A stretch of 64,000 bases of DNA from Bacteroidota bacterium (GCA_021824635.1 JAKAKD010000054.1:1-64000); one strand, 5' to 3'. Positions 34,720 to 44,073 are shown, counted from the stretch's first letter. Numbers and translations are program-made. Notes: generated by a model from the letters alone, not told the origin.

Positions 34720-35583
34720 TTAAAATATCCAGCGGTAACCGAACGCTACTGTAATTACCACATGAAGAATCATAATCAGAAGCATTACAATTGCAAACGG
34801 AAGATGAATTATGTGCCAATACCGGAACATCTCTTGAACTGAATTTAACAAACTAATTTTACGCGAAAGAATCAATTTTGATTTACTGATTTCAACTATT
34901 TGATTAATAGATTTTTCTGATATCTTCTCGCTTCTCAAATGAGTCTTCAATTCATTTAGGATTTTCTTATTTGCCATGTGATCTTTGACGGTGAGAGGAA
35001 TGATTGAAAACAAATTCGGGGATTTATAAACTTTTAACGATGCAAAGTGTTCCAACTTTGTCAGCAAAGAATTATCCATGTTGAATTCGTTTTTCAATTT
35101 TTCGCCAAAAGATTGGTTCAACATTTTAAGTTCTTCCATAGAATATTCATTTCCTCTTATTGAACGGGGAATCTGAACATATATAAATCTTCCTATAACA
35201 CCGCTAATAACAACCGCAACCATACTCCAGAAACTTATTGCTACAATTCCGCCAAACTTAAATGCTGTATGAAACAAGACTAGAACCGGACCCAAACTAC
35301 ATAAAAATATATGTAACTCAAGCCAATTTTTTATCGCTCCTACTCTTGCAAATGATTTCAGTCTCTTTCTAAGCATGTATAAAACTACGCCCACTAACAT
35401 CATGAACGAACCAATAATTCCCAAACCATGCCCTATAATTCCGCTTGGTTTCAAGATAGAATGAGACGGATGGAAAAATCTTTCCTCGTAGGGTGTGAGG
35501 TAATAACTATATCCTGCATATCCAAGATATACAAATGCCGTTATTCCAATTAGCAAGTAAAGCCAATGTTGTAGTTTAGTCAT
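34720..35583 (-). CDS. Five-helix diheme b-type cytochrome, ferric-reductase-like heme pattern
   Basis: The 287-residue membrane protein has helices near residues 7-27, 46-70, 86-107, 113-135 and 260-282, with a soluble loop of about 120 residues before the last. Helix 3 holds His91 and His105, and helix 5 holds His260 and His274. Both pairs are separated by exactly 13 residues. HX13H pairs in two helices are how ferric reductases, NADPH oxidases and relatives hold two stacked b hemes. His52 and His257 are also conserved-looking. It heads the five-gene operon and would move electrons across the inner membrane from the flavoprotein or quinol to the periplasmic cytochromes. No sequence family was recognised directly. 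Confidence 0.72.
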   Translation of the reverse strand: MTKLQHWLYLLIGITAFVYLGYAGYSYYLTPYEERFFHPSHSILKPSGIIGHGLGIIGSFMMLVGVVLYMLRKRLKSFARVGAIKNWLELHIFLCSLGPVLVLFHTAFKFGGIVAISFWSMVAVVISGVIGRFIYVQIPRSIRGNEYSMEELKMLNQSFGEKLKNEFNMDNSLLTKLEHFASLKVYKSPNLFSIIPLTVKDHMANKKILNELKTHLRSEKISEKSINQIVEISKSKLILSRKISLLNSVQEMFRYWHIIHLPFAIVMLLIMILHVVITVAFGYRWIF

Positions 35584-35724
35584 TATAGCCGTAGAGAATA
35601 TTTCTTGAAAAGAATTTACAAAAAAAAATTTTATAATTGTTTGATATGAATCTCTTGATAAACATAATTGTGAATATTAGCGGTTCTGGGTGGGTTAATT
35701 TGCCGATAAGTAATTAAAATTAAA

Positions 35725-35751
35725 GAGCCGGACTAATTGATAATCCGGCTC
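35725..35751 (-). terminator. Terminator downstream of the metalloprotease gene
   Basis: GAGCCGGA at 35725-35732 pairs perfectly with TCCGGCTC at 35744-35751 around an 11-base loop. Read on the minus strand it is followed by TTTAATTTTAATT. It isolates the cytochrome operon from the metalloprotease gene upstream. Confidence 0.75.
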
Positions 35752-35760
35752 AATAATTCT

Positions 35761-38217
35761 TTAGTCTTTATGAGATAAAACATTATCAATCACTGCGACC
35801 AAATCCTCAAGATGATATTTTGTAGTCTGGTCTTTAGTCCTCGCTGCAGAATTTGAGATCTTCTTTTTTAATTGTACCAACTTACCGCGCGCAATTGGAG
35901 CCAGATCTGTAAACTCCGGCTTTGGCGCAACATTAGACCGTGGTGCCCGTGCCGGAATATTTGCAGGTGCAGTTTCCGGTTTTTCGGGATTTATTTTCTT
36001 ACCGAGTTCATCAATAAATATTCTCTGGAACTTCCTTCTATAAGGATCAACAATAATATTTTTCTGATCCAGTTCACTGAATAATCCGTCTGTTAGATCG
36101 GTCATCATTTCATTAACCGTATAAGTTTTTTCACCAGCATTAAGTTTGGATTCGGTATCAACCATTCTCTGAATCTTGGTGTTATCTAACAAACCTTTGA
36201 TCAAAGCAGTGTTGGTATTAATTATCTGGTCAATATTTCCCGATGGTTCGATGAGATCAAGAACTTCTCTTTTCAAAATTTTCTGTGGAGTTGCAAATCC
36301 TTCTTCCTGAAGAAGTTTCATTGCTTCTTTTTGTCTATCGTAAGATACCGGCGTAAAAACAACTCCGGCCGAACCAATATGTTTATCTTTTTTTACAACG
36401 CCGCCAATTATCATTGCAACATGCCCCAATTCTCTTGCGCGTTGTTCAAGCACTCTATCGTAAGTAAGATTCAATAAGCTGTAATCATCACCAACTTTTG
36501 CAGTTGCAGCGGGAATTATAAAATCCATTATTCTATAAATGTTTTTGAGACCAAGTTTGGTTGCCGCAATACCATCGCTTCCCATATCTTCCGTTTGAGA
36601 TGACGGATCGTAATTCGAGAACTGACTGAATTCTAAATATGGGTTTGTATCCTGCCTTTTTGCGATCGCATCAAGAAATGGTTTTTCTTCATCAGAAGTT
36701 TTAGCTTGAGGGAAAGATTTGTATCCCCATTCCACGGCAAATTTATCGTACACGCTTATTTTTGGAATCAAACTTACGTTATCACCCGGCTGAGCTACAT
36801 AATTGAATCTTCCGTAATCCATAATGGAAGCTTCGTTGCCGTATTTATCAGTAAATGATTTACTTCTTAAACTATCAACCGGAAATACTGAACTTGCTCT
36901 ACCGTTGTGTTGGAATCCTAGAGAGTGTCCAACTTCATGCGCAACAACATAACGAAGAATTTCTCCCATCAAATCATCTGGTAAAGGAAGTTTCTGAGCG
37001 CGAACATCTAAAGGAGAAACTTGAGAAAAATACCATGTGGTAATAAGATTCATCACGTTATGGTAAATTTTAATATCGGCATCTAAAATTTCACCTGTTC
37101 TCGGATCGTGAACATGCGGACCGAAAGCATTTTCTATAGTGCTGGGCAGCCAACTAACAGATGAAACTGTGGCGTCTTCTGTGTTCCAATTAGGATCTTC
37201 TTCAACAGTCGGAGGAAATTTTCCAACAATAGCGTTTTTATATCCGGCAAGTTCAAAAGCTTCTCTCCAGTCTTCAATACCCTGCTTAACATACGATTTC
37301 CATTTTTCGGGAACGCTTCTATCAACATAAAACGTAATTGGTTTTACCACTTCGGAAACTTCTGCGTTTGGATCCTTCTTCTCGAGTCTCCATTTTGTTA
37401 TATACGTTCTAATTTCAGCACGATGTGAATCATATCCATAATCTTCTTGGCTAATTGAAAAGTAACCGACACGAGAATCTGCAAGTCTCGGTAACATCGG
37501 ATTAGCCGGAAGATGAACCATACTGTAGTGCATCATTACAGAAACTGTTCCAAGTTCAGCGTCGTCAGGCACTTCATCAACATCGAACGTTAATACAACA
37601 TCTGCTTCTACGTTTTCGGGGTAAGGTGTAATTTTTTCAATAAAGGTGCGTTTGGGATCTAATCTTTTCGCTTTGAAATTTTTCTTTGGTACAAATTCAA
37701 TTTTTTCTGCAGTTAAGAATTCGGTTACATCTATCACAGCCGCACTATCTTTGCCGAAAGCTGCAATATCAAAAGCCATTAGTATCGGCGGGAATGTGGA
37801 TGAATTAACGGCATTGTACACCGCTTTCTGTTCATCTGCAACTATAGCATATTGTATTTGCCGTAAAAGAATTTGATCATTTCTTTTTTCCCATTTAACA
37901 ACCTGATTATTATAAGATATACCGCCATACCCAAGTTTGGATTGAGTTTTCTTTATTTGCGAAACCCATAAAAACAATCTGCCCAGTTCTTTTTGAGGAA
38001 TTTCATAATACCACTTATTATCTACATGATGAATTGTGAAAACGCCAACGTTTGATTTAGCTTCTTTAGTAATTACTTCTTGATAAGATTTGATTTTTGG
38101 TTTTTTAACTTCAGGTTTTTCTTTCTGCTCTTGACCAAAAATATTCAAGCTTAGAAAAGAGATGACTATAAAAACCGTTATGGATAACCGGAGAACGCTT
38201 TGGCGGGCTCGTTTCAT
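35761..38217 (-). CDS. Secreted zinc-dependent metalloprotease (DUF5117/DUF4953-like)
   Basis: The 818-residue protein has a signal peptide (VFIVISFLSLNIFGQ) and the metzincin-type zinc motif HEVGHSLGFQH (from residue 427), with both catalytic Glu and three His in place. The layout is an N-terminal beta region, the zinc domain, then a helical C-terminus. This matches the large Bacteroidota family annotated as DUF5118-DUF5117-DUF4953 zinc metalloproteases. GGAGG lies six bases before its ATG. It is probably periplasmic or surface-exposed and degrades peptides; substrate unknown. Monocistronic, ending at a good terminator. Confidence 0.88.
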   Translation of the reverse strand: MKRARQSVLRLSITVFIVISFLSLNIFGQEQKEKPEVKKPKIKSYQEVITKEAKSNVGVFTIHHVDNKWYYEIPQKELGRLFLWVSQIKKTQSKLGYGGISYNNQVVKWEKRNDQILLRQIQYAIVADEQKAVYNAVNSSTFPPILMAFDIAAFGKDSAAVIDVTEFLTAEKIEFVPKKNFKAKRLDPKRTFIEKITPYPENVEADVVLTFDVDEVPDDAELGTVSVMMHYSMVHLPANPMLPRLADSRVGYFSISQEDYGYDSHRAEIRTYITKWRLEKKDPNAEVSEVVKPITFYVDRSVPEKWKSYVKQGIEDWREAFELAGYKNAIVGKFPPTVEEDPNWNTEDATVSSVSWLPSTIENAFGPHVHDPRTGEILDADIKIYHNVMNLITTWYFSQVSPLDVRAQKLPLPDDLMGEILRYVVAHEVGHSLGFQHNGRASSVFPVDSLRSKSFTDKYGNEASIMDYGRFNYVAQPGDNVSLIPKISVYDKFAVEWGYKSFPQAKTSDEEKPFLDAIAKRQDTNPYLEFSQFSNYDPSSQTEDMGSDGIAATKLGLKNIYRIMDFIIPAATAKVGDDYSLLNLTYDRVLEQRARELGHVAMIIGGVVKKDKHIGSAGVVFTPVSYDRQKEAMKLLQEEGFATPQKILKREVLDLIEPSGNIDQIINTNTALIKGLLDNTKIQRMVDTESKLNAGEKTYTVNEMMTDLTDGLFSELDQKNIIVDPYRRKFQRIFIDELGKKINPEKPETAPANIPARAPRSNVAPKPEFTDLAPIARGKLVQLKKKISNSAARTKDQTTKYHLEDLVAVIDNVLSHKD

Positions 38218-38287
38218 TGACTACCTCCATTATTAATGAAGTAATTATTTATTTAGATAAGAGTGAAATTTATTTTCTAAAATCTCT

Positions 38288-38313
38288 CGGCTTTCAGTTT
38301 ATAGCTGAAACCG
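38288..38313 (-). terminator. Possible terminator after the EnvC-like gene
   Basis: TTTCAG (38292-38297) pairs with CTGAAA (38305-38310), extended by CGG/CCG across a one-base bulge. It lies ten bases after the stop codon of the EnvC-like gene. The minus-strand tail (GAGAGATTTT) is only moderately T-rich. Confidence 0.45.
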
Positions 38314-38322
38314 GTAGCCATT

Positions 38323-39555
38323 TCATTTTCTTGCCAGCCAGACTTCCGGATTTTGGTAGTTGCGCTCATTCCAGATTTCAAAATGCAGAATATTTCCTTC
38401 GAGGCTTTCATTAACCTTTCCGATAGTCGTTCCGCTTTTTACTTTGTCCCCTTCTTTAACAGAAATGTCGGATATATGACCGTACACAGTTCTAAAATCA
38501 TCGCGGTGAGTAATAATTAAGATGCTGCCATAGCCGGGCAACCAGTCAATTGCAGAGACAATTCCTTCGGCAACTGAAAGCACTTTTTCGTCGCCTTTAA
38601 CGGCAATGTCAATTCCATAATTTAATGTAACCGTTTTAAGACGTTCATTTTTATTTTCTCCAAACGTACGGACTATCTTTCCTTCACGAATAGGCCATCC
38701 AAGTTTACCGCGCAATTCAGCAAAATTTTCGAATCCGCTGTAATCAAACATCTGAATATTTTTTTTATACGCTAGACTTTTTTTATCAGTAGCTTTTTGC
38801 TCGTGCATCTTTGCTCTTCGTTCGCGGTCAACTTCAATCAGTTTAGCTATTAAATTTTTGATAGTAATTTCCGCCATTCTTTTAGATGCGATCTCTTGAG
38901 TAATAATTTTTTGGTCTTTTTTCAAAACAGTAAGTAATTCTTTTTTCTCGGATTCTTTTTGACGAAGATTTTCTTGCTCATTCATTTTTTGTTTAGCCAA
39001 ACTTTCCTTTTCTCTCCTTTCGCCTTCCAAATCATTTTTAAGCCCGCTTAGTTCAATTTTGCTTGAATCGAACTGGTCTAAAATTGTTTTGTTCTGGTTG
39101 GAAATATATCTCAAATACCTATAGCGGTTAATTGCTTGGTTAAAAGAATCGGAATCAAAAATAAAACGCCATATTGAAAGTCCGCGGTTTTTATATAGCC
39201 AGACTATATACCGAGCATATTTTTCTTTCAGTTCATCGGTATGGCTTTCTACTTTAGTGATCTCATTTTCAATCTGCTGAATTGCTTCCTCTTTTTGTTT
39301 TTCTTCTGTAAGCAAATTATTCACTAACTTATTGAGCAAAAGATTCTGCTGATTAATATTCTCAAGGGCTTTTAGAGATTCTCTTTCTTTCTTGCTTTTA
39401 GATTGAAGTTCTTTTTCGAGAGCGGATATTTCTTTCTTAACTTTATCAAGTTCTTGATTTTTCAACCGGATTGTATCTTTTGTCTGCCCTTGAAGGATAG
39501 AAGCAGCAACAATTAAACAGATAAAAATATATTTACCACTCAATGATTTTAGCAT
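38323..39555 (-). CDS. EnvC-like coiled-coil protein with degenerate LytM (M23) domain
   Basis: The 410-residue protein has a signal peptide (IVAASILQGQT), a long coiled coil (about 25-260, rich in KELQSKSKKE-type heptads) and a C-terminal M23/LytM fold. The active-site residues are eroded. The first zinc His is Asn in LNYGIDIAVKG, and the HxH motif is reduced to one His in NILHFEIW; the middle His in VYGHIS remains. E. coli EnvC shows similar loss and acts by activating cell-wall amidases during division. A regulator of peptidoglycan cleavage is therefore more likely than an active enzyme. It overlaps the DUF4292 gene by 23 bases. Confidence 0.85.
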   Translation of the reverse strand: MLKSLSGKYIFICLIVAASILQGQTKDTIRLKNQELDKVKKEISALEKELQSKSKKERESLKALENINQQNLLLNKLVNNLLTEEKQKEEAIQQIENEITKVESHTDELKEKYARYIVWLYKNRGLSIWRFIFDSDSFNQAINRYRYLRYISNQNKTILDQFDSSKIELSGLKNDLEGERREKESLAKQKMNEQENLRQKESEKKELLTVLKKDQKIITQEIASKRMAEITIKNLIAKLIEVDRERRAKMHEQKATDKKSLAYKKNIQMFDYSGFENFAELRGKLGWPIREGKIVRTFGENKNERLKTVTLNYGIDIAVKGDEKVLSVAEGIVSAIDWLPGYGSILIITHRDDFRTVYGHISDISVKEGDKVKSGTTIGKVNESLEGNILHFEIWNERNYQNPEVWLARK

Positions 39556-40321
39556 CGCTTGGCAGTTCTATTTTTAGATTCCCGATTTCACTATTGATCT
39601 CAATATTGCGGTATTCAATTTTGATTTTCTGATTGTTGGCAATATCGTTAAAATTAATTTCTCCGGGAATTGGGATTTCGTCATATTTTTTGAAATCGGA
39701 AAATTTTGTATCGAGTAAATTTTTACCTTTCAAATTATTTTGGAAAAACTGTCTGATCTCAAGTTCATCGTTCTGAATTAGGTATGAGTTCGTCTTATCG
39801 TTCAATGAATCCGCATAAGTGAGTTTCAATAAATTATCTTGGGATTCGGATGAATTTGGTTCACGCTGCAGCTTATCGGTTAGATTTATGGAACCGGTTG
39901 CCAGATCAATTAAATCGTCGAACAAAATATTTACTTTAAGAATTTCTTTCATCACACCGGGTCTTTGTTTTCCTCTATAAACAGTGTTGTTGATTGCATC
40001 ATAGAACAAAAAATCTTTTTGAGTTAAAAGAGCGGAAGCAAGATCAATTCCAAAGGGACCAAAGAAAGAGACTTTGATAGAGTCCGGTTTTTTAATCTCA
40101 ACTTGAAAATTGCTTTTTGTATTAAGCTCATTGGTTTTTATGCTAATAGTTCCGGTTCCGGAAAAGTTTTTTATTTTTCTTCTGTTGGCTTCAAGACGTT
40201 TTATTAATCTGTCCGGTGAAATGGTTCTTTCCTGCATAACTGGTTTTGAAGGCGCACATCCTTCAACATACAAAAGTGAACAAACGCTCAAAACAAAAAG
40301 AGCAATACTTTTATTTCTCAC
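39533..40321 (-). CDS. DUF4292-family lipoprotein
   Basis: The 262-residue protein has a lipoprotein signal (SVCSLLYVEGC, Cys at about residue 22) and a LolA/LolB-like beta half-barrel pattern. The motif NFSGTGTISIKTNE, then KKPDSIKVSFFGPFGIDLAS, is typical of Bacteroidota DUF4292 proteins. These are found between a TPR lipoprotein and an EnvC-like gene, exactly as here. A role in lipid or lipoprotein handling is suggested only by fold. It overlaps its neighbours by 4 and 23 bases, so the three genes are coupled. Confidence 0.8.
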   Translation of the reverse strand: MRNKSIALFVLSVCSLLYVEGCAPSKPVMQERTISPDRLIKRLEANRRKIKNFSGTGTISIKTNELNTKSNFQVEIKKPDSIKVSFFGPFGIDLASALLTQKDFLFYDAINNTVYRGKQRPGVMKEILKVNILFDDLIDLATGSINLTDKLQREPNSSESQDNLLKLTYADSLNDKTNSYLIQNDELEIRQFFQNNLKGKNLLDTKFSDFKKYDEIPIPGEINFNDIANNQKIKIEYRNIEINSEIGNLKIELPSDAKIIEW

Positions 40322-42111
40322 AATTCTCCCTTTTCAATTTTTTTCTTTATTTCGCTTTTAGTTGAATCAATCTCAAAAGCTTTTTCCCATAATTCTAATG
40401 CTTTCACTTTGCTTCCGAGTTTAAAATAAACATCTCCCAGATGATCAATCAATGTTGCATTCTTCTCTTCGATCTTTGTTGCTTCCTCAATTTTGGTTTT
40501 CGCCTTTTTATATTCTCCAAGCCGGAAATAGATCCAGCCGATTGTATCAAGATATGATGAGTTCTTTGGTTCTTTCTCGATTGCCTTTTTTGCCATGGAC
40601 AATGCTTGCTTAAGATTAATGCCCCTATCCGCAAGTGAGTATGCATAATTATTAAGTATAAGAACATTGGAAGAATCTATCTTAATCGCTCTTGCATAAA
40701 GCGAATCTGAAACTGAATAATCTTTTCTTGATTCATGGATCATTGCTATAACGCTTATGACTTGTAAATTTTCCGGTTCAATTGACAAAGCTTTGTTAAG
40801 ACGTACTAATGCTTCATCATCTTCTTTGAGCTGATTCAGTGTATAACCTAGAGCAGAAAGAGCCGTAACATCATCCGGATTAATATTAAGTGCTTTTTGC
40901 AAAGCTTCTTTTGCTTTTTGGTGATCGTTATCGGCAGAAAGTGAAAGACCATAAATTAAATTGATTGGAAAATCGTTCGGAAATTTTTCCGAAGCTTTAC
41001 TCATATACTCTATAGCTTCTTTATATTTTTTTGTATCGAATAAAAGTCCCCCGAGGCGTACCCATACTTGCGCATTCCATTCGGCAAGATTAACAGCCTT
41101 TTTAAGATACTCAACTGCAGAAGAATCATTTCCTTTCCTAATTTCGATTTCACCGAGATATGCATTCACCTGCCAATCTGATGTGTCCCGGTTAATTGTT
41201 TGAAAAATTTCTTTCGCATAATCATAGTTAACTGAGTCTTTCTCTGCCTGAAGATAAAATGACGTACCAATTTTAAGTTTAGCATCAAAATTTACTTCTG
41301 GACTCGTTACCAATTTCATAAATTCAGCGGCAGCATTTTTCCAAAGACCTTTTTGAATAAATATATTTCCCTTCATCTCAATCAAATTAAGATCATCCGG
41401 AAAACTGATCTGTGCTTCTTCAATAAGAGCTTCTGCTTTTCCATAATTTTTTATTTTGATATAAGACTCAATCAAGAGTTTTTTCAAATGAAGCTCTGAT
41501 GGATTCATTTTAATCAGTTCTTCAACCGTTTTAATTGTTTCGTCAATATTGCCCATCCTTTCATTTATGTCGGCAATTCTAATCAGAGCATTCCAGTCAG
41601 GGCCAATTAAATCAATTATCTTTTTGTAATAAGAAAGCGCAACACTCGGCTGTCTTGGTTCGCTTATCTGTGCAAGATTATAATAAGCTGTAACATTTGC
41701 CGTATCGAGTCTAATTATTTTTTGATAAACAGCCGCTGCGGAGTCCTCAAGATGAGAAGCAGAATAAATCGAAGCGTGAAGCGTCAAATATTCTACGTTG
41801 CTGGAATCTTTTTTTACAGCATTTCTTGAATATTGAAGAGCCGAAGACAATTTGTTCAATCGGAAATAATTTTTTGCAATAGCGTAATAGATTCCCGGTT
41901 GAGGATCATATTTTAATGCTTCGAGATATTGTGTAACGGCTTCGTTAAACTGTCCTTTCATTTCGGAAATTGAACCGTCAATAAAGATAGACTGAGCTTC
42001 TTTCTTATTGACTTGAGGCGCCGATTCTTTAGAAGAAATTTCTTTTATCACTTCAGAAGAACATGAAGAGAGCAAAAGCGCAACCGCTATTATTACAAAA
42101 TTTTTATTCAT
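40318..42111 (-). CDS. Tetratricopeptide-repeat lipoprotein
   Basis: The ATG at 42111 gives a lipoprotein signal, NKNFVIIAVALLLSSCS, with the lipobox Cys at residue 16; the frame's extension to 42189 lacks signal character. About 597 residues hold some 14 TPR units, for example VEYLKKAVNLAEWNAQVWVR, and ALVRLNKALSIEPENLQ. TPR lipoproteins act as docking scaffolds at the membrane. The stop overlaps the DUF4292 start by four bases (ATGA). The TPR-DUF4292-EnvC order recurs in Bacteroidota and suggests a cell-envelope role. Confidence 0.88.
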   Translation of the reverse strand: MNKNFVIIAVALLLSSCSSEVIKEISSKESAPQVNKKEAQSIFIDGSISEMKGQFNEAVTQYLEALKYDPQPGIYYAIAKNYFRLNKLSSALQYSRNAVKKDSSNVEYLTLHASIYSASHLEDSAAAVYQKIIRLDTANVTAYYNLAQISEPRQPSVALSYYKKIIDLIGPDWNALIRIADINERMGNIDETIKTVEELIKMNPSELHLKKLLIESYIKIKNYGKAEALIEEAQISFPDDLNLIEMKGNIFIQKGLWKNAAAEFMKLVTSPEVNFDAKLKIGTSFYLQAEKDSVNYDYAKEIFQTINRDTSDWQVNAYLGEIEIRKGNDSSAVEYLKKAVNLAEWNAQVWVRLGGLLFDTKKYKEAIEYMSKASEKFPNDFPINLIYGLSLSADNDHQKAKEALQKALNINPDDVTALSALGYTLNQLKEDDEALVRLNKALSIEPENLQVISVIAMIHESRKDYSVSDSLYARAIKIDSSNVLILNNYAYSLADRGINLKQALSMAKKAIEKEPKNSSYLDTIGWIYFRLGEYKKAKTKIEEATKIEEKNATLIDHLGDVYFKLGSKVKALELWEKAFEIDSTKSEIKKKIEKGEL

Positions 42112-42223
42112 AACATCCGTTAATTTGACACAAAAAATAGTTTTTAGTGCTTTGATTAACAAGGGCAAAGATTGATGTCTCTTTATCATTTAATTATCTT
42201 TGTAAAAAATATCAGCGGCGGTG

Positions 42224-43123
42224 ATGCAGATTTTCGATCTGGCAATAGCATACAAATGGAAGTACGACAAAGAATTTGTTGATTTGATCGAACAGAATTT
42301 TCAGAAAGCGGGATTTCGCACATTTGTTATAACTAAATTCAACGTTAATGAAGTGATTAATTCCATTAAAGGGAGAAGAATTAATTTTAGATTATACCTT
42401 GACCGGGCTTCGGACGAAGATCCGGCATTTTTGCCGGTTGCAAAACTTCTAACCCGTAAAAAGTGCTATATTATAAATCCTCACAACAAAACGGAAAAAT
42501 CTGTTGACAAAGTTTTAATGCACAAGAAACTTGTGAAAAAAAATTTCCGTCTTCCAAAAACTTTTCTTCTTCCCTCTTTCGAACTTCGTAAAAATATTCT
42601 TCTTGATGATAAACATTTAACTGAGCTTGGAATTCCTTTTATTATAAAACCTTCGCTAATGTCAGGAGGCGGCGAAGGCGTAATTAAAAACGCGGTGTCT
42701 CTTAATCAGATAATAGAAGAAAGAAGAAAGAATCATCTTGAAAAATATTTAATTCAAGAAAAAATTTATCCGGGAAAAATTCAAGGACGGCGCGCTTGGT
42801 TTAGAGTGATTTGGGCTTTCGATCAAGTTATTCCAACTTGGTGGGATGACCATACGCATATTTATCACCGTGTCTCAAAAAACGAAGTTGTAAAATATAA
42901 TTTATTGCCACTTTACAGAATTACAAAACGCTTAGCAAGAATAACACAGCTCGATTATTTTTCCACAGAAATTGCTCTTACAAAAGATCACAATTTTGTT
43001 CTGATTGATTACGTTAATGATCAATGCGACATGCGGCTGAAATCGAATCATTCGGATGGTGTTCCCGATGAAGTTGTAAATGAATTTATTGAAAGAATGA
43101 AACAGAAAATTTTATCTCTCTAA
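42224..43123 (+). CDS. ATP-grasp domain protein
   Basis: The 299-residue protein shows an ATP-grasp layout: GIPFIIKPSLMSGGGEGV (phosphate-binding Lys and Gly-rich loop), LIQEKIYPG and FVLIDYVNDQCDM (metal-binding Asp and Asn). It resembles RimK or D-Ala-D-Ala ligase relatives, which couple ATP hydrolysis to amide bond formation. The N-terminal 90 residues form an alpha/beta pre-ATP domain. The substrate is unknown. I use the ATG at 42224; a GTG precedes it. It is divergent from the TPR gene and its stop codon overlaps the convergent rsgA stop. Confidence 0.75.
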   Translation: MQIFDLAIAYKWKYDKEFVDLIEQNFQKAGFRTFVITKFNVNEVINSIKGRRINFRLYLDRASDEDPAFLPVAKLLTRKKCYIINPHNKTEKSVDKVLMHKKLVKKNFRLPKTFLLPSFELRKNILLDDKHLTELGIPFIIKPSLMSGGGEGVIKNAVSLNQIIEERRKNHLEKYLIQEKIYPGKIQGRRAWFRVIWAFDQVIPTWWDDHTHIYHRVSKNEVVKYNLLPLYRITKRLARITQLDYFSTEIALTKDHNFVLIDYVNDQCDMRLKSNHSDGVPDEVVNEFIERMKQKILSL

Positions 43124-44073
43124 AAATTCATATCGTCTTCAATGGTAACTAAAATATTCAAATAACTCTGATACCTGTCACCATTTATGAAATCATTTTC
43201 TACAGCCGATACAACAGCACAGTCCGGTTCGTGATAATGAGTGCATGTGTTGAATCTGCATTTGTCTGAATACAAAGAAAATTCCTTAAAGTAATGACCG
43301 AGATCTTCTTTTCTGATTCCGTAAGGATCAATTTCGCGCATGCCCGGTGTATCAACCACAAAAGTTTTTTCATCTACTTTTTTTAATACACTTGTTACAG
43401 TAGTGTGTTTACCTTTAGATGTTGACTCGCTAACATTACCCGTTTTCAATTTTAATGAAGGATACATTGCATTCAACAAAGACGATTTGCCGACTCCGGA
43501 TTGTCCCCAAATCAAATTTACTTTCCCGTTCATCGAATTTTTGAGAGCATCAATTCCTTTTTGCTCAACAATACTCGTTTCAAAAACTTGATAACCGATT
43601 TTTGAGTAAAGCTTATTCCACTCTTCCGAAGTGTGCGATAAATCTAAATCAATCTTATTAATTACTATAATAATATTCAGGTGCGAACTTTCTCCGGCAA
43701 CAATTAGGCGGTCAATTAAACGATTATTAAAATTTGGAGATTTGTAACTGCTGACAATAATTAAATTGTCAATGTTAGCGCCGACTATCTGTTCCAGCCG
43801 TTCTCCCCTATTACCTGCACCTTTAATACGCGGTGCTTTGCGTGAGATATAATTTTTCCGCGGAAGAATTTTATTGATCACACCAGTGCCGTCTTGATTC
43901 ATCTCATATTCGACCAAATCGCCAACGGTAGCAATATCCATCGCAAAAAGTTTGTCTTTTTTTAGTTCATACTCTTTTTGAAATTTACCTCGCAACGAAC
44001 AACGGATTTCTTTTCCCTCATTATCGTATAAATAGTAATCTTTACTTTCGATTTTGTAAATCGTTCCTAGAAT
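43120..44073 (-). CDS. rsgA: Ribosome small-subunit-dependent GTPase A (RsgA), probable ATT start
   Basis: RsgA is a circularly permuted GTPase that checks 30S subunit maturation. The order here is an OB fold, G4 INKID, G1 GQSGVGKSS, G3 DTPGM, then the zinc site CRFNTCTHYHEPDC. The first conventional start (TTG at 43995) removes about 26 residues of the OB fold. The frame runs upstream through GTIYKIESKDYYLYD and CSLRGKF, which match the family N-terminus. The only sensible start is ATT at 44073, five bases after a perfect AAGGAGG. The full product would be 317 residues, the normal length. Confidence 0.93.
   Translation of the reverse strand: MLGTIYKIESKDYYLYDNEGKEIRCSLRGKFQKEYELKKDKLFAMDIATVGDLVEYEMNQDGTGVINKILPRKNYISRKAPRIKGAGNRGERLEQIVGANIDNLIIVSSYKSPNFNNRLIDRLIVAGESSHLNIIIVINKIDLDLSHTSEEWNKLYSKIGYQVFETSIVEQKGIDALKNSMNGKVNLIWGQSGVGKSSLLNAMYPSLKLKTGNVSESTSKGKHTTVTSVLKKVDEKTFVVDTPGMREIDPYGIRKEDLGHYFKEFSLYSDKCRFNTCTHYHEPDCAVVSAVENDFINGDRYQSYLNILVTIEDDMNF

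Noticed and set aside
42112-42189. Longer N-terminus for the TPR lipoprotein
   Set aside because: The ATG at 42111 gives a proper lipoprotein signal; the extension does not.
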